64,000 nt of DNA from JAHJTW01 sp964545545. Lineage in GTDB: Bacteria > Krumholzibacteriota > Krumholzibacteriia > LZORAL124-64-63. Position 1 is the first letter of the stretch, and every line of letters begins with the position of its first letter. The notes beneath the pieces were generated by a model that saw only the letters and a program-made list of their open reading frames with translations, made no database searches and had not been told where the DNA came from. Location of the stretch: NCBI GenBank assembly GCA_964545545.1, contig CAZJGK010000002.1, forward strand, positions 1-64,000. Reading direction: 5' to 3'. Made by a program: the position numbers and the translations under genes. This document shows positions 35,587 to 47,372 of this stretch, one piece after another.

Positions 35587-35624
35587 AAAAAAGCACCTTC
35601 CCCGGAAACTCCCGGAGAAGGTGC
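35587..35624 (-). terminator. Intrinsic terminator after the aminopeptidase gene
   Basis: On the minus strand a stem GCACCTTC/GAAGGTGC extended by a CCGG pairing closes a short loop (35593-35624) and is followed by six T (35587-35592). It lies about 100 nt after the stop of the gene at 35725. It may also stop transcripts from the plus-strand sugar transferase. Confidence 0.85.
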
Positions 35625-35724
35625 AATTTCAAGAACAACGCACTTTTGAAGCCTGATGCCGACTCCCCCGGTTCCCTGGCGTGTGGGCACCGGGCGATTG
35701 GGCAAGGCCTATCCCCCGCCGAAT

Positions 35725-37509
35725 CTATAGCGGCCGAGTAGCCTTCTTCAGCCACGCCTTGTGATCCTTGTCCAGGCGCGGCGCCAGCTCGCGATACACC
35801 CGGGCATGATACGCATTCAGGTACGCGAGCTGATCCTTCGACATGAGCTTCTTGTCGATGAGTCTGCGGTCGATGGGACACAGGGTCACCGCGTGGAAGC
35901 CCAGCCAGGTCTTGCCGCCCCGGCTCAGCTTTTCATTCTTGACGACGAAGGCCAGATTCTCGATGCGGATCCCGAACTTGCCCGCCTCGTAGTGCCCGGG
36001 CTCGATGGACAGGATGTTGCCCTCGACCAGCGGCGGGGTCACGATGTTCTTCAGGCTGTGGGGCCCTTCATGGACGCCCAGGTACTGCCCCACGCCGTGG
36101 CCCGTGCCGTGGGCGTAATCGGCGCCCATCATCCACAGCGCCCGGCGCGCGAACATCTCGTGGCGCTGGCCCGTGGTGCCGACCGGGAACGGCGTGATGG
36201 TGCAATCGATGGTGCCCATCAGCACGCGGGTGAAGCATTCGATCTCGCGCTTGGAGGGTTTGCCCAGGGTTACGGTCCGCGTGATGTCGGTCGTGCCCTC
36301 GGGATACTGGCCGCCACTGTCGATCAGGTAGATCCCGCGCGGCTTGAGCTTGCCGTTGGATTTGGGAGTCGCGCTGTAATGGATGATCGCCCCGTGGGCC
36401 CGGTAGCCGCTGATGCTGTCGAAGCTCAGATCCATGAAGTTCTCGCCCTCGGCCCGGAACGCTTCCAGCTGGTCGGAAGCGGATATTTCCGTGACGCCGC
36501 CCTTGCGGACCGCCGATTCGAGCCATTTCAGGAACTTGACCATGGCCACGCCGTCACGGCGGTGGGCCTCGATGAAACCGGCGATCTGGACGGGATTCTT
36601 TACCGCCTTCATGGCCGTGATCGGCGAGGGAGCCATGTGCAGGGCGGCCTTGCCAAGGCTGTCCTGGACGCGCCGGCTGGTCGCGTCCGGGTCCACCCAC
36701 ACCTTGATTCCCTTGCGGCGGCCCAGAGCCTTCAGGTCAGCCCAGAAATCCCCGTAGTCCTTGATCATCGTCTGCCCCTTCAAGGCACGCGTGACGGCCT
36801 TGGTGACCTTGCGGGGATCCACATACAACGAGCAAGTCCGGTCGGTGAGGATCGCATACGCGGTCACCACCGGGGTGTACAGGATGTCCTTGCTGCGGAT
36901 GTTGAACAGCCAGGCGATCTGATCCAGAGCGCACAGGACATGAGCGCCCGTCCCTGCCGCCTTCATCTCGGCGCGCAGGCGCTTCAACTTGGAAGCGGTG
37001 CTTTCGCCCGCGTACTTGGTCGGATGAACCGTCACCGGGTCCAGAACCGCCTCGGGGCGATCGGCCCACAGCTCCTGTACGAGGTTGCGGGTCAGGAACT
37101 TCACCTTGATGCCTCGCGGCGCCAGACGGCGCTCGAAAGCGGCGGCCGTGGCCACCGAAACCAGGGTGGGATCCATGCCCAGGGTCTGGCCCTTCTTCAG
37201 CTGGGCCGCCGGCCACTGTTCCATGTTCGGCGTCTCGGGTTCACCGAGTTTCATCAGAGTGATGCCCGAATCCTTCAACTGGATGCCGGCCTGAAGGAAG
37301 TAGCGCCCGTCAGTCCACAGTCCCGCCTTGCGCCGGCCCACCAGAAGTTCCCCGGCCGAGCCGGTGAAGCCGCTCAGCCAGGTCCGGAATTTCCAGTTTT
37401 CCGGAAGGTACTCGCTCTGGTGAGGATCAGCGCTGGGCACATAGTACATATCCAGCCCATGGTTTTTCATGAGGCGACGCAGGGCAGTGACCTTTTGACG
37501 GGTATCCAT
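35725..37509 (-). CDS. pepP: Xaa-Pro aminopeptidase, M24B, long (three-domain) form
   Basis: 594 residues, the size of cytosolic eukaryotic aminopeptidase P1 rather than E. coli PepP (441). Two creatinase-like N-terminal domains (about 1-310), then the pita-bread catalytic domain. The five metal ligands are visible: Asp in YLIDSGGQY, Asp in EGTTDITRTV, His in HGTGHGVGQYLG, Glu in LSIEPGHYE, Glu in GIRIENLAF. Removes an N-terminal residue ahead of proline. ATG at 37509 with GGGAG at 5 nt. Downstream neighbour of a GNAT gene by 12 bp. Confidence 0.94.
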   Translation of the reverse strand: MDTRQKVTALRRLMKNHGLDMYYVPSADPHQSEYLPENWKFRTWLSGFTGSAGELLVGRRKAGLWTDGRYFLQAGIQLKDSGITLMKLGEPETPNMEQWPAAQLKKGQTLGMDPTLVSVATAAAFERRLAPRGIKVKFLTRNLVQELWADRPEAVLDPVTVHPTKYAGESTASKLKRLRAEMKAAGTGAHVLCALDQIAWLFNIRSKDILYTPVVTAYAILTDRTCSLYVDPRKVTKAVTRALKGQTMIKDYGDFWADLKALGRRKGIKVWVDPDATSRRVQDSLGKAALHMAPSPITAMKAVKNPVQIAGFIEAHRRDGVAMVKFLKWLESAVRKGGVTEISASDQLEAFRAEGENFMDLSFDSISGYRAHGAIIHYSATPKSNGKLKPRGIYLIDSGGQYPEGTTDITRTVTLGKPSKREIECFTRVLMGTIDCTITPFPVGTTGQRHEMFARRALWMMGADYAHGTGHGVGQYLGVHEGPHSLKNIVTPPLVEGNILSIEPGHYEAGKFGIRIENLAFVVKNEKLSRGGKTWLGFHAVTLCPIDRRLIDKKLMSKDQLAYLNAYHARVYRELAPRLDKDHKAWLKKATRPL

Positions 37510-37521
37510 GATGACTCCCTT

Positions 37522-37998
37522 TCAAGTCAAAGGTTTCACGAACTCCATGACATCCCTGATGGGGATCCCATAGTAGCCGATTTTCGGGATGGTGGGTTTG
37601 AGCAGGCGGATCTTGGTCATGCCCCCGACCTGCACTTCCCGGATCACAAAGCCCCGTTTCTGGAAAAAGCGCTGGGCATCGAGATTGTCGTTGGTGGTCA
37701 AAGACCACATCCTGGTACATCCTGCAGCACGGGCCGTCTCCTCGACCTTGTCCAGCAACATGGTGCCCACACCCATGAACTGACAAAGAGCGTCGATGGT
37801 CACGACTTCACAGTCCTTGTCCCTGATATCGTAGGTGATCAGTCCCACCCGCTCAAAACCTTCGGTGGCAATGAATCCCGGCAATTTGTGGGGGTCATGG
37901 ACTTCGGCCCCGGACACGACGAAATCGCCGCCGAACAGCAGTTCGGTGCGTTCCTTGACCCAGGTGCGATCATCGTCCGATAGTACGGTTACACGCAT
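37522..37998 (-). CDS. GNAT-family N-acetyltransferase
   Basis: 158 residues. The GNAT acetyl-CoA motif A is visible as TIDALCQFMGVGTMLLDKVEETA, where the usual Q/RxxGxG/A appears as QFMGVG, followed by LTTNDNLDAQRFFQKRGF. Substrate unknown. ATG at 37998 with AGGGA at 8 nt; an upstream in-frame ATG at 38070 has no SD. Confidence 0.87.
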   Translation of the reverse strand: MRVTVLSDDDRTWVKERTELLFGGDFVVSGAEVHDPHKLPGFIATEGFERVGLITYDIRDKDCEVVTIDALCQFMGVGTMLLDKVEETARAAGCTRMWSLTTNDNLDAQRFFQKRGFVIREVQVGGMTKIRLLKPTIPKIGYYGIPIRDVMEFVKPLT

Positions 37999-38129
37999 GC
38001 AAACATCCCTGAAGAAGCGATCAAGGGCTGCCGAAGACCTGGATGTGGATGCCGGGTTGTCGAATTTCATGGAGCAAAGGTGGCCACCGGAACTCCGGGG
38101 CGCAAGGCACAGCTCTGAAAAATTCCCCG

Positions 38130-38519
38130 TCAGGCATCCTCTTCGATGATCACCACAGCAGCCGCAACCTCCTTGGTATGAGTCAGGGAAACATGAAGCC
38201 TCACTGTGCCCATGGCCTCCACAAAAGCTCCCAAGCGACCGGTCAGATCCAACTGCGGCTGGCCATCATCCGCACGCAGGACTACGACATCAAGCAGCGA
38301 CAGTTTTTCAAGGGATGTGCCGGGCACGGCCTTCAGACAAGATTCCTTGGCCGCGAAGCGGGCGGCAAAGTGTGGAACCGGATCAGGGCGCGACCGGCAA
38401 TAGGCAATCTCCGCGGAGGAAAACACACCCTCCAGAAAGGTTGCCCCTTTCGCCTCGATTTCCCCGCGCAGGCGGTTCACATCGCAGAAGTCCATGCCGA
38501 TACCCAGCACCAAGCTCAT
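38130..38519 (-). CDS. acpS: Holo-[acyl-carrier-protein] synthase
   Basis: 129 residues, family length. N-terminal LGIGMDFCDVNRL carries the Mg-binding Asp, and FAARFAAKESCLKAV is the second signature of AcpS phosphopantetheinyl transferases. Loads the 4'-phosphopantetheine arm onto ACP. Start: the ATG at 38519 directly abuts GGGAGG (no spacing). The GTG three codons on (38510) has better spacing and gives a typical AcpS N-terminus, so the true protein may be three residues shorter. Confidence 0.9.
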   Translation of the reverse strand: MSLVLGIGMDFCDVNRLRGEIEAKGATFLEGVFSSAEIAYCRSRPDPVPHFAARFAAKESCLKAVPGTSLEKLSLLDVVVLRADDGQPQLDLTGRLGAFVEAMGTVRLHVSLTHTKEVAAAVVIIEEDA

Positions 38520-38576
38520 CCTCCCATACTTGAAAACCAACCCCCGGATTCTAACCCACCCACGATCCCAGTTAAA

Positions 38577-38609
38577 CAAAAACCGGGGTCCGGCACGGCC
38601 GGACCCCGG
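38577..38609 (-). terminator. Intrinsic terminator of the subtilisin gene
   Basis: Perfect 12-bp stem (38583-38594 with 38598-38609), 3-nt loop, followed on the minus strand by TTTTTG. It lies 20 nt past the protease stop and separates it from acpS. Confidence 0.92.
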
Positions 38610-38629
38610 GTAGGGAAACCCTGAGATTC

Positions 38630-41374
38630 CTACCTGTACAGGTTGCGGACTTCGTTCATCGCTGCGCTGGTGGTCACGGGCACCGGGCAACCGCCAGGCT
38701 GGGTAACTGTCGCCACCGGGTTGGCGATGGCAACATCCTTGATCGAGTAATCCTCCAGAAGGACCATCGGCAGGCCGTTGTGGCTCGAGGAGGGGATCGC
38801 GGGGCGCAAGTTCATGTCGAGGGCACCCGTCTCCACGAAGAAGAGGTCCAACGTCGCCATCACGGTGTTGGCCGTTGTCGGCAGCGGGAAACCATAGCCC
38901 ACAATGTAATTGTAGATCCCGTCAACGGTTGAGCCTGACCCGACATTCGTTGCCGCCAACGGGAAGCTCACGGTCATGTTGCTGTTGAACGTCGTTAGGC
39001 CTTCACTTGAAAAATCGATGCCGATCTCGAACCCGCGCGTCGTGGAGATGCTTGGGTCCTTGAAAATGATGTAGGCTGGCACATGTGCGAAGAAGGCACC
39101 CTCGGTGCAGGTCTGCGTGCCGTCAAGATCGAAGAAAAGGCCAAGGGACTCGGTCGCTTGCACGGTATAAGTCCCCGAAAAATTGATCGTCTGGTCGCTG
39201 TTGAGCGTCAGGGTCTCGGGCGCCGGAGTATTGTAACCCGCAACATCCAACCAGGTCAGGGTATAGCTCCCGGTGATCTGCCCACTGAGGGTCACATCAC
39301 CGTTGCCGAACTGGTGGGGAAAATCCGGCCCTTCAAGATCCCAGGGCGCGTTGATCTCGTTGGGCGTCGGGTCGATCATGACGGTTCCCACGGGGATCGC
39401 CTCGTAAACCCCATTGAAGGTGAGGCTGCCCCCCGGGGCCAAGGTCTGCATCTCACCGAGGGGAATCGTGTAGCCGGCGATGGGGCCCCAGATGACCGTG
39501 TAATCACCGGCCGCCAGGTCGTTGATGGTCATGTCCCCGGCTCCGTTGATCAGGTAACCGGCGGGCCCGGCCATGGACCAGGGGGCGTTGAGGGTATCGG
39601 GCGTGGCATCGATGACCACGGTTCCCAGCTGGGGAGAGCCCAGCAACTCCACATCGATGCTGGCTGTATCGTTCGTCGGATCGATGTCCGTTAAATCGTG
39701 GGAACACACGATGGTGTACACACCCGGCGGCACGGCGGCGGCAAAATTGACGGCCGGCACCGTGAAGTGCACCACGCCGGAAACTGAGATGCCCGCCGCA
39801 AGACCCGGCAGGGTCCGATGTGCCAGCACCGTACCGGTGTTCTGCACCCTGATGGCAACCGTAAACGGCGTAGTGACGTCGGCGGCGCCCACATTACCCA
39901 GGGTCGCACTCATGACCAGGTCATCACCGGGATTGACCGTAGCAGGACCGGTGAAGTTCAGGATCGCAATGTCCCCCTGGGGTTGGGCGGAGCCCGCATA
40001 GCCCAGCGGTTCAGGGTTGCCGTCAGGATCGTTGGCCACGGCAAACCCCATGGGCGCATCCTGGGCTACGGCGGCATCGATCACGGCCTGGCGCACCGCA
40101 TACACGCCCGCGGCGTTGGTCGGGCGACCGTGCTCGGCAATGTACAGAGCGAACAGCCCGGAAGCGTGAGGCGCGGCCATGCTCGTCCCGCTGGCGGAGT
40201 AATGCCCGCCGCCGGGAATCGTGGAAACGATGTCCACGCCGGGCATGGTCAGATCGATGGCCATACCGGGAGAATTCACGGGGTTGGCGGGATAAACGCT
40301 GGCGGAATAGTTGCTGAAGGACGCAAACGAATCGTCGGCGCCATCGGAGGTCGGGCCACCCAAGCCGCCGGGCTTCCCATCGGAATCACCATAGGCGCTG
40401 ATGGTCGCTGCCTCGGGGAAGGCGGCGGGGATGATGTCATCGGCCGTACCCAGGGTGCCGTCGGCCCCGTAGACATCGACGCCGTCGTTGCCCGCCGAAA
40501 CCACCACGATGACGCCTGCAGCCACACAATTGGCCACCGCGTCGTGGTAGGGTCCGCTGAAACCGGTGCCCCCGATGCTCATGTTGACGATCTCGATATC
40601 CGCGGCGCGGGCCGTAACCCAGTCCAGCCCGGCGATGATGTCCGAAGTGGTGCCGAAGCCGAGGGAATTGAGAACTTTCACGCCCCACAAACGGGCGCCG
40701 GGAGCCACACCCACCACGCCCACGGAATCATCCATGGCGGCAGCCGTCCCGGCCACATGCGTCCCGTGACCGAAATCATCCATGAAGTTGGGACTGGATA
40801 CCCCACCCAGGATTCTCACGCCGTCCACGACGTTCAACTCGTGGTTATTGTAATCAATGCCCGTGTCGATGATCGCGATATCGACATCCACACCCGTGGG
40901 CACGCCGTCGATGGCGGCAAAAGGGTTCAAATCGGCATCGATGCGGTCAACGCCCGTGGGCAAACCCTGGGCGGCAACGTGGACCTGGCGGTCAGGAACA
41001 ACCCTCAACACGTCGGATTCGAGGCGCAGGTTTTCCATCACCTGGGCCGGAATCTGCACGGGAAAACCCTTGATGGCGTGCTCATAAACCGTGGTGATCT
41101 TGAAACCATACTTATCGGCCAGCTTGCGCACGCGAGCCGGAACATCCGAGGTGTCGTTTTTGAACTGGACGATGTAGCGGTCGGGAATCACGGCATCAGC
41201 GGATTTATTCAGTTGGGCAAGATTCTCCTGGGGTGTCAGGGTATTCAACGTACCCTGGTCGTCACCGGCCCCGACAAGGTCCTGCGGGGTGGTAACCTGA
41301 TCCTGGGAGCAGCCTGAAATCAGTATCATCAGGAGCGCCATCACGGTCAGGGTGAATATGGCTCTGAGTTTCAT
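38630..41374 (-). CDS. Secreted subtilisin-like (S8) protease lipoprotein
   Basis: 914 residues. Lipobox LISGC (Cys22); an inhibitor-I9-like propeptide (about 62-130: IPDRYIVQFKND). The S8 catalytic domain has Asp170 (AIIDTGID), His203 (FGHGTHVAG), Asn296 (SAGND) and Ser398 (SASGTSMAAPH). A CARDB-like domain follows (about 465-585), then two copies of an about 76-residue module (see repeats at 39161-39625) and a final cohesin/dockerin-neighbour-like beta domain. Likely surface-anchored and self-processing. The ATG at 41374 has AAGGAG at 6 nt; the ATG at 41380 overlaps that SD. Ends at a clear terminator. Confidence 0.92.
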   Translation of the reverse strand: MKLRAIFTLTVMALLMILISGCSQDQVTTPQDLVGAGDDQGTLNTLTPQENLAQLNKSADAVIPDRYIVQFKNDTSDVPARVRKLADKYGFKITTVYEHAIKGFPVQIPAQVMENLRLESDVLRVVPDRQVHVAAQGLPTGVDRIDADLNPFAAIDGVPTGVDVDIAIIDTGIDYNNHELNVVDGVRILGGVSSPNFMDDFGHGTHVAGTAAAMDDSVGVVGVAPGARLWGVKVLNSLGFGTTSDIIAGLDWVTARAADIEIVNMSIGGTGFSGPYHDAVANCVAAGVIVVVSAGNDGVDVYGADGTLGTADDIIPAAFPEAATISAYGDSDGKPGGLGGPTSDGADDSFASFSNYSASVYPANPVNSPGMAIDLTMPGVDIVSTIPGGGHYSASGTSMAAPHASGLFALYIAEHGRPTNAAGVYAVRQAVIDAAVAQDAPMGFAVANDPDGNPEPLGYAGSAQPQGDIAILNFTGPATVNPGDDLVMSATLGNVGAADVTTPFTVAIRVQNTGTVLAHRTLPGLAAGISVSGVVHFTVPAVNFAAAVPPGVYTIVCSHDLTDIDPTNDTASIDVELLGSPQLGTVVIDATPDTLNAPWSMAGPAGYLINGAGDMTINDLAAGDYTVIWGPIAGYTIPLGEMQTLAPGGSLTFNGVYEAIPVGTVMIDPTPNEINAPWDLEGPDFPHQFGNGDVTLSGQITGSYTLTWLDVAGYNTPAPETLTLNSDQTINFSGTYTVQATESLGLFFDLDGTQTCTEGAFFAHVPAYIIFKDPSISTTRGFEIGIDFSSEGLTTFNSNMTVSFPLAATNVGSGSTVDGIYNYIVGYGFPLPTTANTVMATLDLFFVETGALDMNLRPAIPSSSHNGLPMVLLEDYSIKDVAIANPVATVTQPGGCPVPVTTSAAMNEVRNLYR
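39161..39388 (-). repeat. APW-type module, copy 2 in the S8 protease
   Basis: Encodes an about 76-residue beta module: GTVMIDPTPNEINAPWDLEG ... GDVTLSG ... GSYTLTWLDVAGYNTP ... FSGTYTV. Adjacent to copy 1 and matching the modules of the metalloprotease at 54.6 kb. Confidence 0.75.
39395..39625 (-). repeat. APW-type module, copy 1 in the S8 protease
   Basis: Encodes GTVVIDATPDTLNAPWSMAG ... GDMTINDLAAGDYTVIW ... AGYTIPLG ... FNGVYEAI, the same module as copy 2. Shared features: a hydrophobic strand, P-x3-L/I-x-APW, GD(V/M)T, G-x-Y-x-x-x-W, and a closing G-x-Y. Confidence 0.75.
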
Positions 41375-41495
41375 CGTCATCTCCTTGGTCGTGGTTGATT
41401 CAATGGATTAAAGCTTCGCCGGGGCAGTCTTTTCCGCCATTTTATCCGACGTATCTTCTCGTTTTGGTTTCCCCCATTGATATGGATGGTCCGGC

Positions 41496-41525
41496 AGTAT
41501 ATCACATTATGCAATCCCTGCACAA
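41496..41525 (-). promoter_or_regulatory. Candidate promoter of the S8 protease
   Basis: -35 TTGTGC (41520-41525), 18-nt spacer, -10 TATACT (41496-41501, 5 of 6 consensus) on the minus strand, about 120 nt before the start codon, in a locally AT-rich gap. Confidence 0.45.
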
Positions 41526-41598
41526 GAGGCGAGCAAAAAAGTCTGGCTTATTTCAATTTTCCCGGCTGAAAGTTATAAAACACCACGACGGTACTGTT

Positions 41599-42954
41599 TC
41601 AGAAGCCGCCGTTGTCACGCCAGCTGTACTGGTGTGGCCACTTGCTGGTGTCCGTCGGTGTCGATACATGACAAACGTTGCAGGCGGACCGGCGCGAAGG
41701 ATTGCTGCCACCGTGTTTCTCACCAAACTCCCGGGAGCCTTCGCCACGGGAACTGTGATGGCAGGCACCGCAACTCCCCAGGGACTTGGCCGCTCCCTGG
41801 TACTGGACCGCTTGATGATTATCGGAGGTGACCCGACTGGGCACCATGGCATGGGGACTGCCGTGGCAGGCGGCACAATATAGCCCGCCGTGTCCCGTGG
41901 CATTGCGATAAAGGAGGGTGCCGGTGTCGGTGCCGTGTACGGCGCCGTGGCAAGTGGAGCATTTGGGCTCGCTGACCCAGGGCACGCGGCCGTCGTTGAT
42001 GATGCTGTCGGCCACCTGATGCATGGTGCCGTGGCAGGTGGTGCAGTTTCCGTCGGCGCCCAAATGGGCCAGGCTTCGGTTGCATTGGGTGACGGCGCCC
42101 GGATGGCAATTCAAGCAGGCGGCGCCGCGGTCGGCATGGGAGTCATGGATCCGGGCAGACAAATAATCCGCCGGGGAGGCCGCCGTCCCGCCCAGAACGG
42201 GGCTGGGGTGACAGCTTGAACAAAGCACCGGTCGCGCGGCATCCAACCCCGTGCCGTGCATGGCATCGTGGGTCTGCAGGATGTTCCGGAAGGCATCGGA
42301 CGTTCCACCAGCAATGCTTCCGGTGGCGCTGCCCCCCTGGGCGTGGCACAGGTTGCAGGAAATTTCGTCGCTGGTGGGCACGGTGGCCTGCGTCGTGGCC
42401 AGCACCGCTCCCGTATTGTTCTTCACGGTGATCTCGATGATCTGGTACGGATTCCAGTTCCCGCTGTCATTCACCGGAACCAGGGGAATTCCGTCCACTT
42501 CGAAATGATCGCCCCGAGCCACCATGGTCCCGCTCAGGCCGTTGTGCAATTGAGCGTCCACCAGATTCAGCCCCTTGTCCAGGGGAAGATCCGTCCCGAA
42601 AAGGGCCTGGTCGTTCTGCCAGAACTGGGCAAAGTCGCCGCCATAGATATCCGTTTTACCGCTGGAGGTGGTGTTGTCGATCAGGGAGTACTCCAGCGTC
42701 AACCCCGCGGTGACCACCTGGGGCGGGGTTCCCCGCGAAAGGACCTGAGCCCAGACCGTATTGTAGGGCGGCAGGATCACCGCCGCGTTATAGGTTGGAT
42801 TCAGACAGTGCATACCCAGATCATTCCAGGCCAAAACGACAAAGTCTCCGGTAACCGGCAGAGGGGTCTCGTTGACCTGGTCGGAGCCACCGCAACCGTT
42901 CAAAAAGGCAAGCATAGTCCAAGCCACCAACACCATAACGCCATATTTTTTCAT
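41599..42954 (-). CDS. Octaheme cytochrome c lipoprotein
   Basis: 451 residues. Lipoprotein signal with lipobox FLNGC (Cys21). The N-terminal about 180 residues are heme-free and beta-rich with the motif WNDLGMHCLNPTYN. Eight CxxCH motifs follow between about 200 and 435 (CNLCH, CSSCH, CLNCH, CTTCH, CSTCH, CAACH, CGACH, CNVCH). A membrane-anchored periplasmic or outer-surface electron carrier; it could receive electrons from the 19-heme protein encoded at 18.3 kb. The start is 3 nt after the PrpD-like stop, so coupled with it. Confidence 0.87.
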   Translation of the reverse strand: MKKYGVMVLVAWTMLAFLNGCGGSDQVNETPLPVTGDFVVLAWNDLGMHCLNPTYNAAVILPPYNTVWAQVLSRGTPPQVVTAGLTLEYSLIDNTTSSGKTDIYGGDFAQFWQNDQALFGTDLPLDKGLNLVDAQLHNGLSGTMVARGDHFEVDGIPLVPVNDSGNWNPYQIIEITVKNNTGAVLATTQATVPTSDEISCNLCHAQGGSATGSIAGGTSDAFRNILQTHDAMHGTGLDAARPVLCSSCHPSPVLGGTAASPADYLSARIHDSHADRGAACLNCHPGAVTQCNRSLAHLGADGNCTTCHGTMHQVADSIINDGRVPWVSEPKCSTCHGAVHGTDTGTLLYRNATGHGGLYCAACHGSPHAMVPSRVTSDNHQAVQYQGAAKSLGSCGACHHSSRGEGSREFGEKHGGSNPSRRSACNVCHVSTPTDTSKWPHQYSWRDNGGF

Positions 42955-42957
42955 TAC

Positions 42958-44334
42958 TTAACCCCCAAAAGTCAACAATTTCATAAACTCGCCCAGATCG
43001 GGAACATCCTGGAAGGCCAGGGTCGCGTTGATGATCGCATCCTGCCGATCGGCAGACATGACGCCGTGGGCGTTGGCCCGGAACTTGGCGATGAGCTCGT
43101 CATCGCTCATGGGGTTTTCTGGGCTGCCCTTGGCGTGGTCCACCGTTTCGGTGAAGGTGCGGCCGTCGATGGTTGTCAAGGTGGCGATGGCGCGCTTGGT
43201 GCCCGGGAACAGGGCGTCGATCTCGGCGTTGGCCACGACCTTGATCTTCGGCAGCAAGGCGCGGATGCGCGGATCGAACAGCTTGTCCTGCTCGAAGCTG
43301 TTCGGGTAGACCCCACCGTCGGCGGCCACCGCAGCAACGCAGTAGGGCAGGCTGTGGTCGGCGGTTTCCTTGGTCTGCGGATCGTACTTGCTGGGATCGC
43401 TCAGGATATCCGCGCCGCGTGTCGTGGTCTGGATATGAATCTCGGCAAGGTCTTCGGCGACCAGGCTATGCTTCTGCATGACCATCTGCACGGCGCTCAG
43501 CGGCTGATGGGTGAGCGCCTCGGTGGGGAACGGCTTGTAGGCGCAGCGGGTGATCAAAAATTCCTTGCCCAGGCCCTGGAGCAGGATCTCGGGTTTGAGC
43601 TCGACATTGTGGAGCACATGCTGGAAACCCTCCTTGCCCTCGATGACCTCCACCGGACCGCCGTAGCCCTCGCGGGCCATGAGCGCAGCCAGCACGCCGG
43701 CCTGGGTGGCCAGGGGGTCGGCGGTGTTCTTCATGTTGGTCAGATGGCCGGCGACCACCCCGCCCAGGGTGTAGTGGCTGCTGCCGCTGATTCCCGCGGC
43801 GGCCACCAGCTGGTCGGCATTCAGCCCGTAGATGCGCCCGGCCACGAAGGGGCTCACGAGCTGGGTCAAGGTGGCGTGATGCCAGCCGACCTCGCGCACG
43901 CCGGGGAAGCAGGCCAGGCACCAGCGCAGTTCCAGTTCGTAGGCGATCACGATGGCAGCGAGCGCCTCGCGGCCGTCTTTACCCTCGGCCTCAGCCGGCG
44001 ATAGCGCGCCGAAGATGATATCCGATGGATGGCTGGGATCCTGCTCCCAGAAGATGTCGTTGTAGTCCAGCGCGCGCACCAGCAGGCTGTTCATCAGGGC
44101 GGCATTCGGCGCGTTGGTCCGCAGCCCGCTGCCGATGATGGTGGCCTCGGGTGTGCCGCCGATCTTTCGCGTGAAGCGTTCCATGGCCTGCATATCGTGA
44201 TTGCCGACCGCGGCCAGCGCGCAGCCCACGCTGTCCAGCAGGAAGCGCTTGGCCTCTTTAAGGGCGAGACCGGGAATGTCCTCGTATCGCAGGTTCAGGA
44301 CGAAATCAGCCATACGGCGGGTCAAACTGGCCAT
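42958..44334 (-). CDS. MmgE/PrpD-family protein
   Basis: 458 residues. N-terminal LKEAKRFLLDSVGCALAAVG, then GTPEATIIGSG, NAALMNSLLVRALDYNDIF, the GWHHATLTQLV segment and a C-terminal lid domain: the pattern of 2-methylcitrate dehydratase (PrpD) and related cis-aconitate decarboxylases. No prpB/prpC genes are nearby, so the substrate is open. I place the start at 44334 (AAAGGA at 9 nt); the frame is open for 63 more codons upstream, but that part has no family similarity. Expressed ahead of the octaheme cytochrome. Confidence 0.85.
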   Translation of the reverse strand: MASLTRRMADFVLNLRYEDIPGLALKEAKRFLLDSVGCALAAVGNHDMQAMERFTRKIGGTPEATIIGSGLRTNAPNAALMNSLLVRALDYNDIFWEQDPSHPSDIIFGALSPAEAEGKDGREALAAIVIAYELELRWCLACFPGVREVGWHHATLTQLVSPFVAGRIYGLNADQLVAAAGISGSSHYTLGGVVAGHLTNMKNTADPLATQAGVLAALMAREGYGGPVEVIEGKEGFQHVLHNVELKPEILLQGLGKEFLITRCAYKPFPTEALTHQPLSAVQMVMQKHSLVAEDLAEIHIQTTTRGADILSDPSKYDPQTKETADHSLPYCVAAVAADGGVYPNSFEQDKLFDPRIRALLPKIKVVANAEIDALFPGTKRAIATLTTIDGRTFTETVDHAKGSPENPMSDDELIAKFRANAHGVMSADRQDAIINATLAFQDVPDLGEFMKLLTFGG

Positions 44335-44621
44335 GAGCTTCATTCCTTTGGCAAAGGCGACGTTCGAACGGATAAGGAGGTCAAGATAAGTGATGGGCGG
44401 GACGGGGAGCAAACGCAAAAAAACCGCTTCGCATTTGGGGCAATAGCCGATTTTTTCCCAGAAAACGATTTCCTGCGCACATGAGCAATCTGCGACAGTT
44501 TCATCGAGCGTGTTCCCCGTCATTAACTGCCTGCGAAGCCCCTCTCTATTGACCCCGACCTAAAATCCCTTATCCTATTGACCGAAAATGAGTACGACTT
44601 TCATCTTAAAGCGAGGCGACC
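44335..44621. promoter_or_regulatory. Divergent promoter region, PrpD-like / PDH operon
   Basis: About 290 bp. Ahead of aceE there are two direct copies of CTATTGACC (44546-44554 and 44575-44583), 29 bp apart. The first supplies a -35-like TTGACC with TATCCT 16 nt downstream. The repeat could be a regulator half-site pair controlling the PDH operon. Confidence 0.35.
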
Positions 44622-47318
<2,697 letters not shown>

Positions 47319-47372
47319 CCACGCGGGCGCCTGCGGCGATGTTAACCCGGTGCCCTGAAGAAAAGGATCAGC

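Noticed and set aside
35761..37983. 740-codon plus-strand frame
   Set aside because: Antisense to the X-Pro aminopeptidase and GNAT genes; no protein-like motifs.
44335..44523. 63-codon upstream extension of the PrpD-like frame, with two CxxC-like pairs
   Set aside because: Not part of the family; the SD supports the start at 44334. A small zinc-ribbon-like peptide cannot be excluded but has no start signal.
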